39,580 bases of DNA, taken from a virus. Position 1 is the first letter of the stretch, and every line of letters starts with the position of its first letter. The position numbers and the translations under genes were made by a program. The notes beneath the pieces were generated by a model. The model made no database searches, was not told where the DNA came from, and saw nothing but the letters and a program-made list of their open reading frames with translations. The DNA is taken from positions 1 through 39,580 of IMG/VR virus record IMGVR_UViG_3300045973_000496. One strand, 5' to 3'. Positions 12,613-20,764 of the stretch are shown one piece after another.

Positions 12613-12698
12613 TGGAAGAATCAAAAAGAGAATTTAAAGTTTGGGCTATGGTGTTTGTGGTTTTGATTATTGGATTTATTTATTTAATGACACGATAA
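12609..12698 (+). CDS. Single-pass membrane peptide, 29 aa
   Basis: A charged N-terminus (MMEESKREFK) is followed by one hydrophobic helix (VWAMVFVVLIIGFIYLM). It overlaps the preceding gene by ATGA and the following gene by TAATG, so the reading frames are tightly linked, which supports it being translated. Function unknown. Confidence 0.55.
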   Translation: MMEESKREFKVWAMVFVVLIIGFIYLMTR

Positions 12699-13597
12699 TG
12701 CTCCCTCGAGAAACATATATAGAGGATGATAGTAGCGAACAGATAACACGCGAGAATAGCGACGTTCCGGAGATGTCGATTATGTGTGTGCAACATAAGG
12801 ATAAGGTTGTTGTCATAAAAGACGGTGTACCGCAATGGGTGGTTGATCCTCGTTTCCCGCCGATTGAGGATGAGGGTATTATTTGTCCGGTTAAGGAAAC
12901 CTCATTTCCTTTTAGGTCAGCTGTTGACCCATATAATATGTTCGCCATGAATATGGTGAAAGCGATTATTTCGGAGGCGGTAAAGCTCCTAGATTATACC
13001 TTTATAATTCCTCTTCTATTTATAATATTCTCTAAAAGACGATTACAGGACATAATAAATAAATTTAATCGTATCGCATGGAAAATATTGTCCCCCTATA
13101 TTCTCAAGAAAGAATACACTAGTTCGTTCGCTCAGGAATTAGATTTTTTTATTTCTTTTTTCTTGAAGTGTCTTAATATAGGTGATACTACAGCAGAAAG
13201 GACCGCAATAATTTTTGCCTATATTTTTGAAAATGATAATGCCTATCAGCTTTATCTAAAGGACATTTTCGGAGAAATTAATGAATCTAATCTTATAAAT
13301 AATCCACGTCAAGAAATCCAGCGTGTTTTAATTTTAGTAAAGGACAGACACCAAGTGGCAAGACAAAAGATAACTCGTGTATTAAAACTGTTACGTTTGC
13401 TCTTGCTTATCCCTAAATATAAAAAAGCATTCATAAAGACATGCCAGTTCACAGATTTTTATCATCTTGTCCCAGATGATAATGACCGATATTGGATGTC
13501 CTTTAGGATAGATTACAATTATGGCGGTTTAACTAAACCGGAAAGAATGAAAAAAGGGGTAGAAAAAGGTTGGATTTATCAGGATCATCTTAAATAA
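12698..13597 (+). CDS. Unknown protein between terminase and portal, 299 aa
   Basis: I chose the ATG at 12698 because it overlaps the upstream TAA as TAATG. The first 90 residues are acidic and polar (EDDSSEQIT, then VVIKDGVPQWVVDPRFPP). A hydrophobic stretch (TFIIPLLFIIF) and a basic helical C-terminal half follow, with a DRYWMSFRIDYNYGG segment near the end. No family recognised. Its position suggests a packaging or head-assembly accessory role, but this is context only. The base composition is slightly more AT-rich than its neighbours. Confidence 0.7.
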   Translation: MLPRETYIEDDSSEQITRENSDVPEMSIMCVQHKDKVVVIKDGVPQWVVDPRFPPIEDEGIICPVKETSFPFRSAVDPYNMFAMNMVKAIISEAVKLLDYTFIIPLLFIIFSKRRLQDIINKFNRIAWKILSPYILKKEYTSSFAQELDFFISFFLKCLNIGDTTAERTAIIFAYIFENDNAYQLYLKDIFGEINESNLINNPRQEIQRVLILVKDRHQVARQKITRVLKLLRLLLLIPKYKKAFIKTCQFTDFYHLVPDDNDRYWMSFRIDYNYGGLTKPERMKKGVEKGWIYQDHLK

Positions 13598-13598
13598 A

Positions 13599-13688
13599 AT
13601 GTCTAAGCATGAAATCATTGTCCAATATATAAAAATTATCCTTATGGTCTGTGGATTAGTCCTATTTGCCATGTACTTATTAAAGTAG
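13599..13688 (+). CDS. Single-pass membrane peptide, 29 aa
   Basis: A short frame (MSKHEIIVQYIKIIL, then VCGLVLFAMYLLK) that is nearly all hydrophobic and predicts one transmembrane helix. It starts one base after the previous stop, and its end contains the -35 box of the portal promoter. It resembles the membrane peptide at 12609-12698 in size and design. Function unknown. Confidence 0.5.
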   Translation: MSKHEIIVQYIKIILMVCGLVLFAMYLLK

Positions 13689-13694
13689 TATAAT
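13666..13694 (+). promoter_or_regulatory. Late promoter before the portal gene
   Basis: TTGCCA (13666-13671) and TATAAT (13689-13694) are separated by exactly 17 bases, close to consensus. Transcription should start near 13701, giving a leader of about 49 bases with two hairpins. Confidence 0.7.
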
Positions 13695-13706
13695 TATATC
13701 AAAATA

Positions 13707-13745
13707 AGTCTCACAGAAAGACTGGGGATTAAGTAACAACTTAAT
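13707..13745 (+). promoter_or_regulatory. Twin hairpins in the portal leader
   Basis: AGTCT (13707-13711) pairs with AGACT (13719-13723), and ATTAAGT (13728-13734) pairs with ACTTAAT (13739-13745) around AACA. The second stem ends four bases before the portal ATG. No Shine-Dalgarno is present. These may stabilise the message or control initiation. Confidence 0.5.
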
Positions 13746-13749
13746 TTTC

Positions 13750-15498
13750 ATGTCCAAAGAAATTTTCAAAAACACAATCGAAAATAAAAAAGATGTTATT
13801 ATCCAATATCAAAGAGAGAAGGATTACGCTATAAAAGTTAGGCAGACAAAAATAGGTAACTGGCTAAAAAATGAGGAGTCATACAATGGTGTTACCCAAA
13901 AGACATTACTCACTCGTTCAAATCTTCATGTACCTGTTGTTTTCGAAGGTGTGCAGAATATGTCTTCAAAACTCGGGGCAAATCCTGATGTAAGATTCGA
14001 TACTATCCCTGAGGGTGATGAAAATGCAGCCGAAATAATGAAGCATGTGGTTAAAGAAGACCTTGATGCCTCTGATTGGGAATTACTCTACGATCAGTCA
14101 AAAACTGAGGCTGGTATTTATGGTCGGGCGATTTATAAAGTTATCCCTGGAAATGATAAGCAGTCTGTAGAACTGGTGGATACTCTGGCTTATCTTATCT
14201 CTCCTATCGCCAAGAACACCAAGGATGCTCTGTACCAAGGGCAGCAATTTATATACAAGACGATTGAACAAATTGAGGAAGAGGCAGATAAGATGGAATA
14301 TGATGAGGAAGAAGTTAAGAAATTGAAGGAACAGAAAGTGCCAAATGAGACAGAAGTCTCCTCTTCGACCGAAATGTCGGCCAAGAATTTGCGAATGGCA
14401 CAGATGGGGCTAAATAATTCTACACAATATGGTTCGAAGGTGGCAGAGATTACGGAATGGTGGACGTACCTATCTGATAAAAAGGAAGAGAAATCGGAAT
14501 TGTATCGTCTCACGGTAGCAAATGATTTATACCTCCTTGCCTGTGTTAAAGCATCAAAATCAGGACTAAAGCGACCACCTTTTATTTCATGGGGAACATA
14601 TACGAGAGGAATTACTTTCTGGTGTCCGTCAGTTGCGGATGTATATCGTGATCCAAACCTTGCGATTGATGTGAATATTAATCAAGCGATAGACAATAAT
14701 ACCTATCGAAACTTCGGTATGATGTTTGTGGCGTCTTCATCTGGTCTTAAACAATCTTCAATAGTTCCTAGACCACTTGGTGTTACATCCGTGCAGTGTG
14801 CTCCTAACGAAACAGTACAAAGTAAAGTGTGGCAGTTCACTCCACCGGAGATTACCTCGGCTCTTACTACAATGCAGACGGTTAAAGGGTTTGCCGATAG
14901 TGCCTCTGGTATGTCACCAAACATTCAACCAAAAGCTGGTAAGATTTCTGTGACAATGCAGTCGAAACTTAATGCTGAAGTGGAGGCAAAGGTGATTGTA
15001 ATGAAACGAAACGCTACGCTTGCCTGTCAGGAAATGTATCAACTGATGGCTGATATTACAAAAGATAAACTAACAAAACCTCGCAAAGTAAAGATATTTG
15101 GATATAAGAATTTAACTTTGAATGATGTTACGAAAAAGAATTTTGAAAATGTAATTTTAGTCGCTAAGGCTTCTCCTGCTGAAGATTCACAGCAGAATAA
15201 GGCTATCAAACAGAAAGCAGCGCTTGATATGTACACTGTATTCAAGGATGACCCTAAAATCCCTGGTCAGTTGGCACTCCGAAGGGGTCTTGCTAAGACA
15301 TTTGACGTAGATCCAGACCAAATTGAGGCTATTTTCACTCAAGAACAAGCTCCTAAACCAGAACAGGGTACGACTGTAGCTCCTACTCCTGATACGACTG
15401 CTCCAGGAGCAGCACCATCAACTGACGCTTCCCCATTATTAGGTGCAATGCAGAAAGGTGCGCAAGCGGAAGTGCCTAACGGTATAAAAAGAATATGA
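13750..15498 (+). CDS. Portal protein, P22-like
   Basis: A 582-residue protein of the size and layout of podovirus portals. A helical N-terminal region is followed by a core with an acidic wing insert (EEEADKMEYDEEEVKK, about residues 178-195). The conserved segment DPNLAIDVNINQAIDNN is near residue 300. A helical clip and stem region follows (VEAKVIVMKRNATLAC), and the tail is Pro/Thr/Ala-rich and disordered. The dodecameric portal forms the DNA entry vertex and docks the terminase and tail adaptor. Its gene has its own strong promoter and structured leader. The stop overlaps the next gene by ATGA. Confidence 0.85.
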   Translation: MSKEIFKNTIENKKDVIIQYQREKDYAIKVRQTKIGNWLKNEESYNGVTQKTLLTRSNLHVPVVFEGVQNMSSKLGANPDVRFDTIPEGDENAAEIMKHVVKEDLDASDWELLYDQSKTEAGIYGRAIYKVIPGNDKQSVELVDTLAYLISPIAKNTKDALYQGQQFIYKTIEQIEEEADKMEYDEEEVKKLKEQKVPNETEVSSSTEMSAKNLRMAQMGLNNSTQYGSKVAEITEWWTYLSDKKEEKSELYRLTVANDLYLLACVKASKSGLKRPPFISWGTYTRGITFWCPSVADVYRDPNLAIDVNINQAIDNNTYRNFGMMFVASSSGLKQSSIVPRPLGVTSVQCAPNETVQSKVWQFTPPEITSALTTMQTVKGFADSASGMSPNIQPKAGKISVTMQSKLNAEVEAKVIVMKRNATLACQEMYQLMADITKDKLTKPRKVKIFGYKNLTLNDVTKKNFENVILVAKASPAEDSQQNKAIKQKAALDMYTVFKDDPKIPGQLALRRGLAKTFDVDPDQIEAIFTQEQAPKPEQGTTVAPTPDTTAPGAAPSTDASPLLGAMQKGAQAEVPNGIKRI

Positions 15499-16967
15499 CC
15501 TATGTACTGACAAACCAGGATGGCATGAATATCTTAAATGGGACAACTAGCCTTTCCTATTTAGATGCTCTTAATGCTGTAGCTGGAACTACTGCTCAAG
15601 ATGAACAGACTGCTTGGAATGCTTATCTCGCAACAGCCACTCAAAGTCAAATAGTTACAACTGGTGGTTATGAAGTGGGAAAGAGCAATATAAAAAAACA
15701 AGGTCAACAATTCACCGCAGTCAGAACAAACTTTGATGGTGTGACTATTCAAAGAGCGGCAAACACAGGAACTTTTGCTGGTGATATAACGGTTTCTTTA
15801 CAGTCAGAGACAGCAGGACTCCCTAGTGGGACGGTTATCGCTTCGGTAGCAATTGCAAATGCAGTTTGGAATGCCATAACCACAAACACTGATTACACGG
15901 TAGTATTCAATCAAGCAATTACTCCAGGGACTAATTATTGGATTGTTATAGATTCTTCAACTTATGACGCTTCAAATTACACAAGAGTAAATGGTAACTC
16001 TAATGCGGGATTACCTAATCACAGAAGTCAATACAACACCTCATGGGCTGCCGCACAAACTACAAGTCTTTACTACAAAATATTAAGTAGTGGATTACTT
16101 TCAATTCTTGATGCCGCAAACGCAAAAGCTGGACTTACAGGGCAAAACTTAAATACCTGTATTGCAAGAATTGTTAGAGATGTTTCGACTTTTTATTGGA
16201 AAGGATATACATGGACAAAGAGAGACGGTGGTACGGGTGCTCCTGGCATGGCTGGGTGGTCAAAGAGCAATATTGATATAAGTAATATTCTCAATGACGG
16301 TTCTATAAAGTTTGCCATTACAAACGCTGGTACTTCACCTGTTGGTTGTGAATTACAATCAGTTAAAACTGGCTGGGGTTATGGAACATATACGATTGTA
16401 GTATCTGCTGATTTATACAATATGCACAAGTCCGTTGTATTTGGCGGGTTATTCCCTTACGACAATGCTGTTGCAGTTTATTTTAACGAGATTGATATTC
16501 ACGAGACTTCCGCTTGGGGTAATAACGTCGTTCCAACAATCAATCACGCTCACTGGTATAATAGTGGTGGCGTAGATACTTCAATCTCAGTTATAAACGA
16601 TGTTCCTACTGATTTAGTCCAAACTCACGTTCTAATTTGGGCGGCAGACTCACTTACTTTCCGTTCCTACATAGGACAGGGAACTAATGGCCCTCTTATT
16701 TTTGAAACAATTCAAACGACTCATTTACCAACACCTGCGGCAGAACAATTATTGTTGAACCTTTGGGTGTATAATGCAGGTGATCCGACACACGCAACAC
16801 CTATTACGGTCACAGTAAAAGATTTTGTTTTTCCGTATGCATATGTAAATCAGGTTGGGGGTATTTTAGGTGGTAATCAAAATCGTTTAAGTTTTGGGGC
16901 TAGAGCGTGGGCTGCTAAAGCTGCTTATGATTATGAAGAAGAACGTAAAAGAAAAAATAAAAAATAA
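15495..16967 (+). CDS. Virion-associated protein with GH16-like glycanase domain
   Basis: A 490-residue protein. Residues 80-165 form an anchor-type beta domain (ITVSLQSETAGLPSGTV and PGTNYWIVI). Residues about 235-450 resemble glycoside hydrolase family 16: TGWGYGTYTI, a VVFGGLFPYD segment, the catalytic-type signature EIDIHE (332-337) and Trp341 nearby. GH16 enzymes cut beta-glucans, carrageenans and related glycans, so it could act as a depolymerase for the host surface. The C-terminus is basic (EERKRKNKK). It sits between portal and scaffold genes, an unusual place for a depolymerase. Confidence 0.65.
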   Translation: MTYVLTNQDGMNILNGTTSLSYLDALNAVAGTTAQDEQTAWNAYLATATQSQIVTTGGYEVGKSNIKKQGQQFTAVRTNFDGVTIQRAANTGTFAGDITVSLQSETAGLPSGTVIASVAIANAVWNAITTNTDYTVVFNQAITPGTNYWIVIDSSTYDASNYTRVNGNSNAGLPNHRSQYNTSWAAAQTTSLYYKILSSGLLSILDAANAKAGLTGQNLNTCIARIVRDVSTFYWKGYTWTKRDGGTGAPGMAGWSKSNIDISNILNDGSIKFAITNAGTSPVGCELQSVKTGWGYGTYTIVVSADLYNMHKSVVFGGLFPYDNAVAVYFNEIDIHETSAWGNNVVPTINHAHWYNSGGVDTSISVINDVPTDLVQTHVLIWAADSLTFRSYIGQGTNGPLIFETIQTTHLPTPAAEQLLLNLWVYNAGDPTHATPITVTVKDFVFPYAYVNQVGGILGGNQNRLSFGARAWAAKAAYDYEEERKRKNKK

Positions 16968-16970
16968 AAA

Positions 16971-17267
16971 ATGAAAAATTTAGAAACATTAGACGCACAA
17001 AGGAATGAATATGATCCAGAGTCACAAGCTTTTATTGATTCGTTGAAATTTGCCCAGAGTGAAATTGGTTCTATAAACGCAATGCGCGCAACGGAAGGCT
17101 GGAAACTTATTGAAAAGAAAATTCGTGAGGAATTGGAACAGAGAATAATGTTTTTGGTAAAAGATGATTTGAAAATTACAACACTTCTTGCTCTTTTGAC
17201 AGTAGCAGATACAAAGACACTGGCAAAAGCTCTTCAAGAAGAAATTAACAAAATTATTCCTGAGTAA
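16971..17267 (+). CDS. Hypothetical protein, 98 aa
   Basis: A charged, mainly helical protein with a KKIREELEQRIMFLVKDD segment and an LLALLTVADTKTLAKAL helix. No family recognised. It follows the GH16-like gene by three bases and ends just before the leader of the scaffold gene, so it belongs to the head-assembly cluster. A structural or assembly role is inferred from position. Confidence 0.7.
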   Translation: MKNLETLDAQRNEYDPESQAFIDSLKFAQSEIGSINAMRATEGWKLIEKKIREELEQRIMFLVKDDLKITTLLALLTVADTKTLAKALQEEINKIIPE

Positions 17268-17331
17268 CTATAACAATAGGTATGACAGAATTAAGGTAGA
17301 TTATAAATAACGAGGGTATACCAATACACTC
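17265..17331 (+). promoter_or_regulatory. Scaffold-gene leader: repeat, activator-like box, -10 and 5' hairpin
   Basis: From left to right this holds the 18-mer TAACTATAACAATAGGTA (17265-17282, repeated at 25161-25178), GGTATGACA (17279-17287, the intergenic repeat) in the -35 position, and TATAAA (17302-17307). A hairpin follows, with GAG/CTC and GTAT/ATAC pairs around ACCA (17312-17331). The predicted start lies at the hairpin's 5' edge. The same -10 plus AACGAGG hairpin design recurs at 19685-19713. Confidence 0.6.
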
Positions 17332-17345
17332 AAAGAAATAATAAT

Positions 17346-18041
17346 ATGGCCGAAGAAAAAGACGTAGATTTATATGCGGAACTCCGAAAAACATTGGAGG
17401 CCCCAGAAGAATCAGAGGTAAAGAAAACCCCGGGTGCGTCCCCCGAAAAACCTAAGGAGGAAGTTGTCACTCCAAAAGTAGAGACAAAGGAAAACGAGAA
17501 CGCAGAACTAACGGATGAGGATATCTCAAAACTTAGTCCTCGTGCTCAAAAACGTATTAGAGAACAGGCAGCGGAAATCAAACGACTTGCGGATGAGGCA
17601 GTGAAAACTCCTGAGTCCCCAAAGAAAGAAGATAAACCCGACTCCCCGAAATTTAATAACGTCAAGGAATTTCTTAGTGCAGTTGAAGACGAACCGTCTC
17701 GTAATTTGTTGGAAAAGTTCTATCAGGTAATAAAGAGTGAAACCTCGACAGTTCTTGCTCCGATAGAAAAACAAAACAATGAAGCTAAGTTCAATGAGGA
17801 ATTTGGCAAATATGAGAAGATTGAAGGTGTCGCCGATTATAAAGATGATTTGCGAAAGACTTTTATGCGAAATCCCAATCAGTCCCTTAAGGCACTCGTT
17901 GGTGAAGTCGTAACGGATCTACAACTCAATAAGATTAAACCTATTGAAAAAACTCCATCTACCCCAAGTCGAGAAGGGAAGATAGATTTGGAAGGTAAAT
18001 CAAAAGATGAACTTTATGATTTATTGGAATCCACTCGATAA
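17346..18041 (+). CDS. Probable scaffolding protein
   Basis: A 231-residue, very hydrophilic protein rich in Glu, Lys and Pro, with a disordered N-terminal third (PEESEVKKTPGASPEKPKEE). A coiled coil (SPRAQKRIREQAAEIKRLAD, about residues 65-85) and a second helical region follow. The ending is a short helix, KSKDELYDLLESTR. This composition and its place upstream of the capsid gene fit a scaffolding protein, which shapes the prohead and is then lost. No sequence signature proves it. It has its own promoter and hairpin leader. Confidence 0.7.
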   Translation: MAEEKDVDLYAELRKTLEAPEESEVKKTPGASPEKPKEEVVTPKVETKENENAELTDEDISKLSPRAQKRIREQAAEIKRLADEAVKTPESPKKEDKPDSPKFNNVKEFLSAVEDEPSRNLLEKFYQVIKSETSTVLAPIEKQNNEAKFNEEFGKYEKIEGVADYKDDLRKTFMRNPNQSLKALVGEVVTDLQLNKIKPIEKTPSTPSREGKIDLEGKSKDELYDLLESTR

Positions 18042-18070
18042 TAAAAATTATTAGTTAAATATTATAAACA

Positions 18071-18580
18071 ATGTACGATCAATTCGCAGGAAATGTTTGC
18101 CTCGCAACACCAGGGCTTATCTTAACGACAGCTTCAAGTGCTACCGTGACATACGCAAACACTTTTCGATTTAAGGCTAATGGCCGCATCTCACCGTCAA
18201 TTACAACGGCAGCTGCTCCAGGTCTTTTGACAGCAGTTATGGTTGGACCGTTTGTAAACGGCTCAACAACCCAAGTCCCAACAACCACCGCTTTGTCCGC
18301 AGGTTACGGACGAACATATACTTTGGTGGGTACCCTTTCAAGCAACGGGACTGCAACAGTAACTCCAACATACTCATGGTTGGTAAGTAATGACACCGTT
18401 AATAATGATATTCCTTCTCTTAACAATGCTCCACAACCTAATCAGGCAAATCAGACGGCTATTGGTTACGTTATCGTTCAGAATGTATCGAATACCAGCT
18501 TTACACCAGGTACAACAGCTTTGGACCTAAGTGGCATTAAGACAACTTATGTAGATAATTTCGGTATTGTTAGCGTTTAG
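18071..18580 (+). CDS. Probable capsid-associated (decoration) protein
   Basis: A 169-residue protein rich in Thr, Ala, Val and Asn with alternating beta-strand patterns (YGRTYTLVGTLSSNG) and no charged clusters. Its position between scaffold and major capsid genes, and its beta-rich composition, suggest a decoration or stabilising protein on the head. No specific family is recognised. The ATG is preceded by an AT-rich leader (TATAAAC-A-ATG) without a Shine-Dalgarno. Confidence 0.6.
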   Translation: MYDQFAGNVCLATPGLILTTASSATVTYANTFRFKANGRISPSITTAAAPGLLTAVMVGPFVNGSTTQVPTTTALSAGYGRTYTLVGTLSSNGTATVTPTYSWLVSNDTVNNDIPSLNNAPQPNQANQTAIGYVIVQNVSNTSFTPGTTALDLSGIKTTYVDNFGIVSV

Positions 18581-18621
18581 TGGATTATTAGAAGAAACTT
18601 ATCAATTAAATTACAAAATAA

Positions 18622-19599
18622 ATGACGATATTTAATGCCATAGATGTAGGACAAAAAATCGTGGCAAAAGAGCTGATTGACATCCTCAAGCAAAAACTTT
18701 TCTGGTACAAGACCGCAAAAGTTACCCCAGTTACAAAAGGTTCTAACTCAAAGACTGTTGTCTTTCGAGGTTTCAATCGTTTGGCATTGGCTCTTGCACC
18801 TATATCAGAAGGAGTAACCCCAGCTGGTTCAAACTTAACAATGAACAGCGTAACGGCAGTTCTTAGCGAATACGGTGACTTCACAGTCATTTCAGATGTC
18901 GCAGAATTCCTCTATGACCGTTCTTTGATTAAGGACGCCTCAGATGTTCTTGGTGTTCAGGCAACTGAAACCATTGACACTACGATTATGAACATCGTAG
19001 CTGCTGGTACAAACGTAATCTACGGTGATGGTACAGTTACTACTCGTGCAACAATTCAAAGCACGATGATTCTAACTTCGAAACTCATCACTCGAGATGT
19101 TCGATGGTTGGAACGCAACAACGTACAGAAGTTCGATGCAGTACCTATAATTGGTTCAGCATACGCTTTTGTTGCTCATCCAGATGCAATCTGTGATTTG
19201 AGAAATGATACTAACTGGGTATCCGCTGTAAACTATTCATCACCTACTCCTTCAAATGAGTACCGTGGTGACCTCTTTACTGGCGAGTTAGGTTATTGGC
19301 AAGGTGTTCGAGTTATCTCGACCACAATGTCACCGGTATATGCAGCCGCAGGAGCTTCTTCGCAAGCTATCTATGGTTGTGTATGTTACGGAAAGGGTGC
19401 TTATGCAGTCTCTGAATTCAGTCAAGGTCTAAGGACTTTCATCCACACAGGTGGAGTACAAGATACTTCAGACCCATTGGAACAGAGGTCAACTGTAGGT
19501 TGGAAATGGGAAGGTACAGCAGCAATTTTGGACAACAACCGAATTGTGCGAAACGAAGTTTCAGCTACCTACTCTCTTGCAACAGCAGTTGGAGTCTAG
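18622..19599 (+). CDS. Major capsid protein, N4-gp56 family
   Basis: A 325-residue HK97-fold capsid subunit. Family-typical features are the N-terminal arm with a helix, the VVFRGFNRLALALAPISEG segment, the spine-type helix DVLGVQATETIDTTIMNIV near residue 110, and the conserved AFVAHPDAICDLRNDTNW around residue 185. The gene is flanked by a probable decoration gene and a structured intergenic RNA. As the most expressed late protein, it may share regulation with the downstream genes through that element. The assignment is from remembered family motifs. Confidence 0.85.
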   Translation: MTIFNAIDVGQKIVAKELIDILKQKLFWYKTAKVTPVTKGSNSKTVVFRGFNRLALALAPISEGVTPAGSNLTMNSVTAVLSEYGDFTVISDVAEFLYDRSLIKDASDVLGVQATETIDTTIMNIVAAGTNVIYGDGTVTTRATIQSTMILTSKLITRDVRWLERNNVQKFDAVPIIGSAYAFVAHPDAICDLRNDTNWVSAVNYSSPTPSNEYRGDLFTGELGYWQGVRVISTTMSPVYAAAGASSQAIYGCVCYGKGAYAVSEFSQGLRTFIHTGGVQDTSDPLEQRSTVGWKWEGTAAILDNNRIVRNEVSATYSLATAVGV

Positions 19600-19623
19600 T
19601 AGTTTGACAATTAAATAGTTTTG

Positions 19624-19679
19624 ACTTGTCGCGGCACAGACCTTAAGTGGATCCGTGCCGCATACAGGTCGAAACAAGT
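19624..19679 (+). ncRNA. Structured RNA with potential pseudoknot after the capsid gene
   Basis: Three helices can form: ACTTGT (19624-19629) with ACAAGT (19674-19679), GCGGCAC (19631-19637) with GTGCCGC (19655-19661), and loop bases GACCT (19639-19643) with AGGTC (19666-19670). The last crosses the second, making an H-type pseudoknot closed by the first. All three are perfect Watson-Crick stems. There is no U-run, so it is not a simple terminator. It could be an mRNA-stability element, a processing site or a regulatory RNA. No known ribozyme or riboswitch core was recognised. Confidence 0.55.
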
Positions 19680-19684
19680 ATTAT

Positions 19685-19713
19685 TAAAATAACGAGGCTA
19701 TTCACATAGGCTC
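19685..19713 (+). promoter_or_regulatory. Late -10 and 5' hairpin, second copy of the AACGAGG leader
   Basis: TAAAAT (19685-19690) is followed by AAC and the hairpin GAG-G-CTAT-TCAC-ATAG-G-CTC, then an A-rich stretch to the ATG at 19725. The scaffold leader has the same design with GTAT/ATAC. The changed pair (C-G here, G-C there) preserves the stem. Confidence 0.55.
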
Positions 19714-19724
19714 AAAAAAATAAA

Positions 19725-20060
19725 ATGGAAAAAAAAAATGAGTTCAAGTTTTCGGTTTTAAGGCAGTTTGGTTCAGAAAATATTAGTTTTACAGCGACAA
19801 TCCAGTCGGATAAGACAATGTTGTCTGAAGCAGAGATTGACCAACAGGTCTTTCAAACGGATATGTTAATTCGTAAAGCGTTTATTGGAGTTCAAGAGCG
19901 AGAAATTAGTGAGAAAGCTCTTCTTGCAGAAGCCTCTGAAAGGAGACGAGCAGAAGTTGCAAAACTTGATGAAGCTCTAAAGGCCGAAATGAAAGCTAAA
20001 GAAAGCGCTCAAAAGACGATGAAAGATGCAGAGCGAGCATCTAAAAAACTAACGAAATAA
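19725..20060 (+). CDS. Head-cluster coiled-coil protein, 111 aa
   Basis: The N-terminal half looks like a small beta domain (SVLRQFGSENISFTATIQSD). The C-terminal half is a strongly charged coiled coil (residues 60-111, rich in Glu, Ala and Lys) ending in KKLTK. No family recognised. It has its own promoter-hairpin leader and begins a set of small head-cluster genes. Confidence 0.7.
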   Translation: MEKKNEFKFSVLRQFGSENISFTATIQSDKTMLSEAEIDQQVFQTDMLIRKAFIGVQEREISEKALLAEASERRRAEVAKLDEALKAEMKAKESAQKTMKDAERASKKLTK

Positions 20061-20063
20061 TAT

Positions 20064-20477
20064 ATGCCTGAACCAATAGTTGAAAAAGTAGATATTTCGC
20101 CAAAAGTTAAACTTGAAAAGGAGAAAATGGTTACAATTTTCATTGACCCAGAAATGGTAACGATGCAAGGCATTCGTATCAATGGCAAAAAGTACATCAA
20201 TGAAGTAACTGTACCAGAGGGGATGGCGAAAGATTTGATGCGTATTCAGGCAGAATTCTGGGAGACACGAAAAAAACTTACCGATAAAAATGTTTCAGTA
20301 CGAATGAAGAATGATTTTCAAAAAGAAGCCCTGTTCCTCGCAGATCCAAAGGAAAATGCCGGGAAGAAAAGTTGGTCGAGAGATTATGGATTACTAGGTG
20401 AGAGGGAATGGAATTTGTGCAGTGATAGTTACAAAGAGTATTTATTAGCGCAGCGTAAACAACACTTCGGATATTAA
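20064..20477 (+). CDS. Hypothetical structural-cluster protein, 137 aa
   Basis: It has a beta-type N-terminus (VTIFIDPEMVTMQGIRINGK, about residues 23-42), a helical middle and a basic, aromatic C-terminus (YKEYLLAQRKQHFGY). It begins three bases after the preceding stop and ends one base before the next gene. No family recognised. A head or connector role is inferred from the neighbourhood. Confidence 0.7.
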   Translation: MPEPIVEKVDISPKVKLEKEKMVTIFIDPEMVTMQGIRINGKKYINEVTVPEGMAKDLMRIQAEFWETRKKLTDKNVSVRMKNDFQKEALFLADPKENAGKKSWSRDYGLLGEREWNLCSDSYKEYLLAQRKQHFGY

Positions 20478-20478
20478 T

Positions 20479-20763
20479 ATGGGGTCATCACAACAACAAC
20501 AGCAAACAAATTTGAAACCCATCGCTCCTAAAAAGTTTGATGGTCAGCCAACTGCTAGCATGCTTAAGGGTCTGTATGGTTCTAAAGGGCCAAAGACGTT
20601 TGGGTTAATTAAAGGAGCTAAAGGTATAATGAAGGGAGCAAAAATAGGCGCAAAAGTAGGTAGCGCATTCGGTAAAATGCCGATGAAGACTAAAATGAAG
20701 ACAACAACGCCTTCACGGGCAATGGTCGAAAAAAGTATTCGTAAAACAATGGGTAAATATTAA
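20479..20763 (+). CDS. Basic protein, 94 aa, paralogous to the next gene
   Basis: A glutamine run near the N-terminus (SSQQQQQTN) is followed by a Lys/Gly/Met-rich stretch. The C-terminal motif PSRAMVEKSIRKTMGKY is shared, with changes, by the next gene. The protein is strongly basic with few acidic residues, as expected of a DNA-binding or capsid-interior protein. No family recognised. Confidence 0.7.
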   Translation: MGSSQQQQQTNLKPIAPKKFDGQPTASMLKGLYGSKGPKTFGLIKGAKGIMKGAKIGAKVGSAFGKMPMKTKMKTTTPSRAMVEKSIRKTMGKY

Positions 20764-20764
20764 T

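Noticed and set aside
19624-19679. A hammerhead or pistol ribozyme at the capsid 3' end
   Set aside because: A GAAAC and a pseudoknot are present, but the hammerhead CTGATGA core is absent and the linker lengths do not fit a pistol ribozyme.
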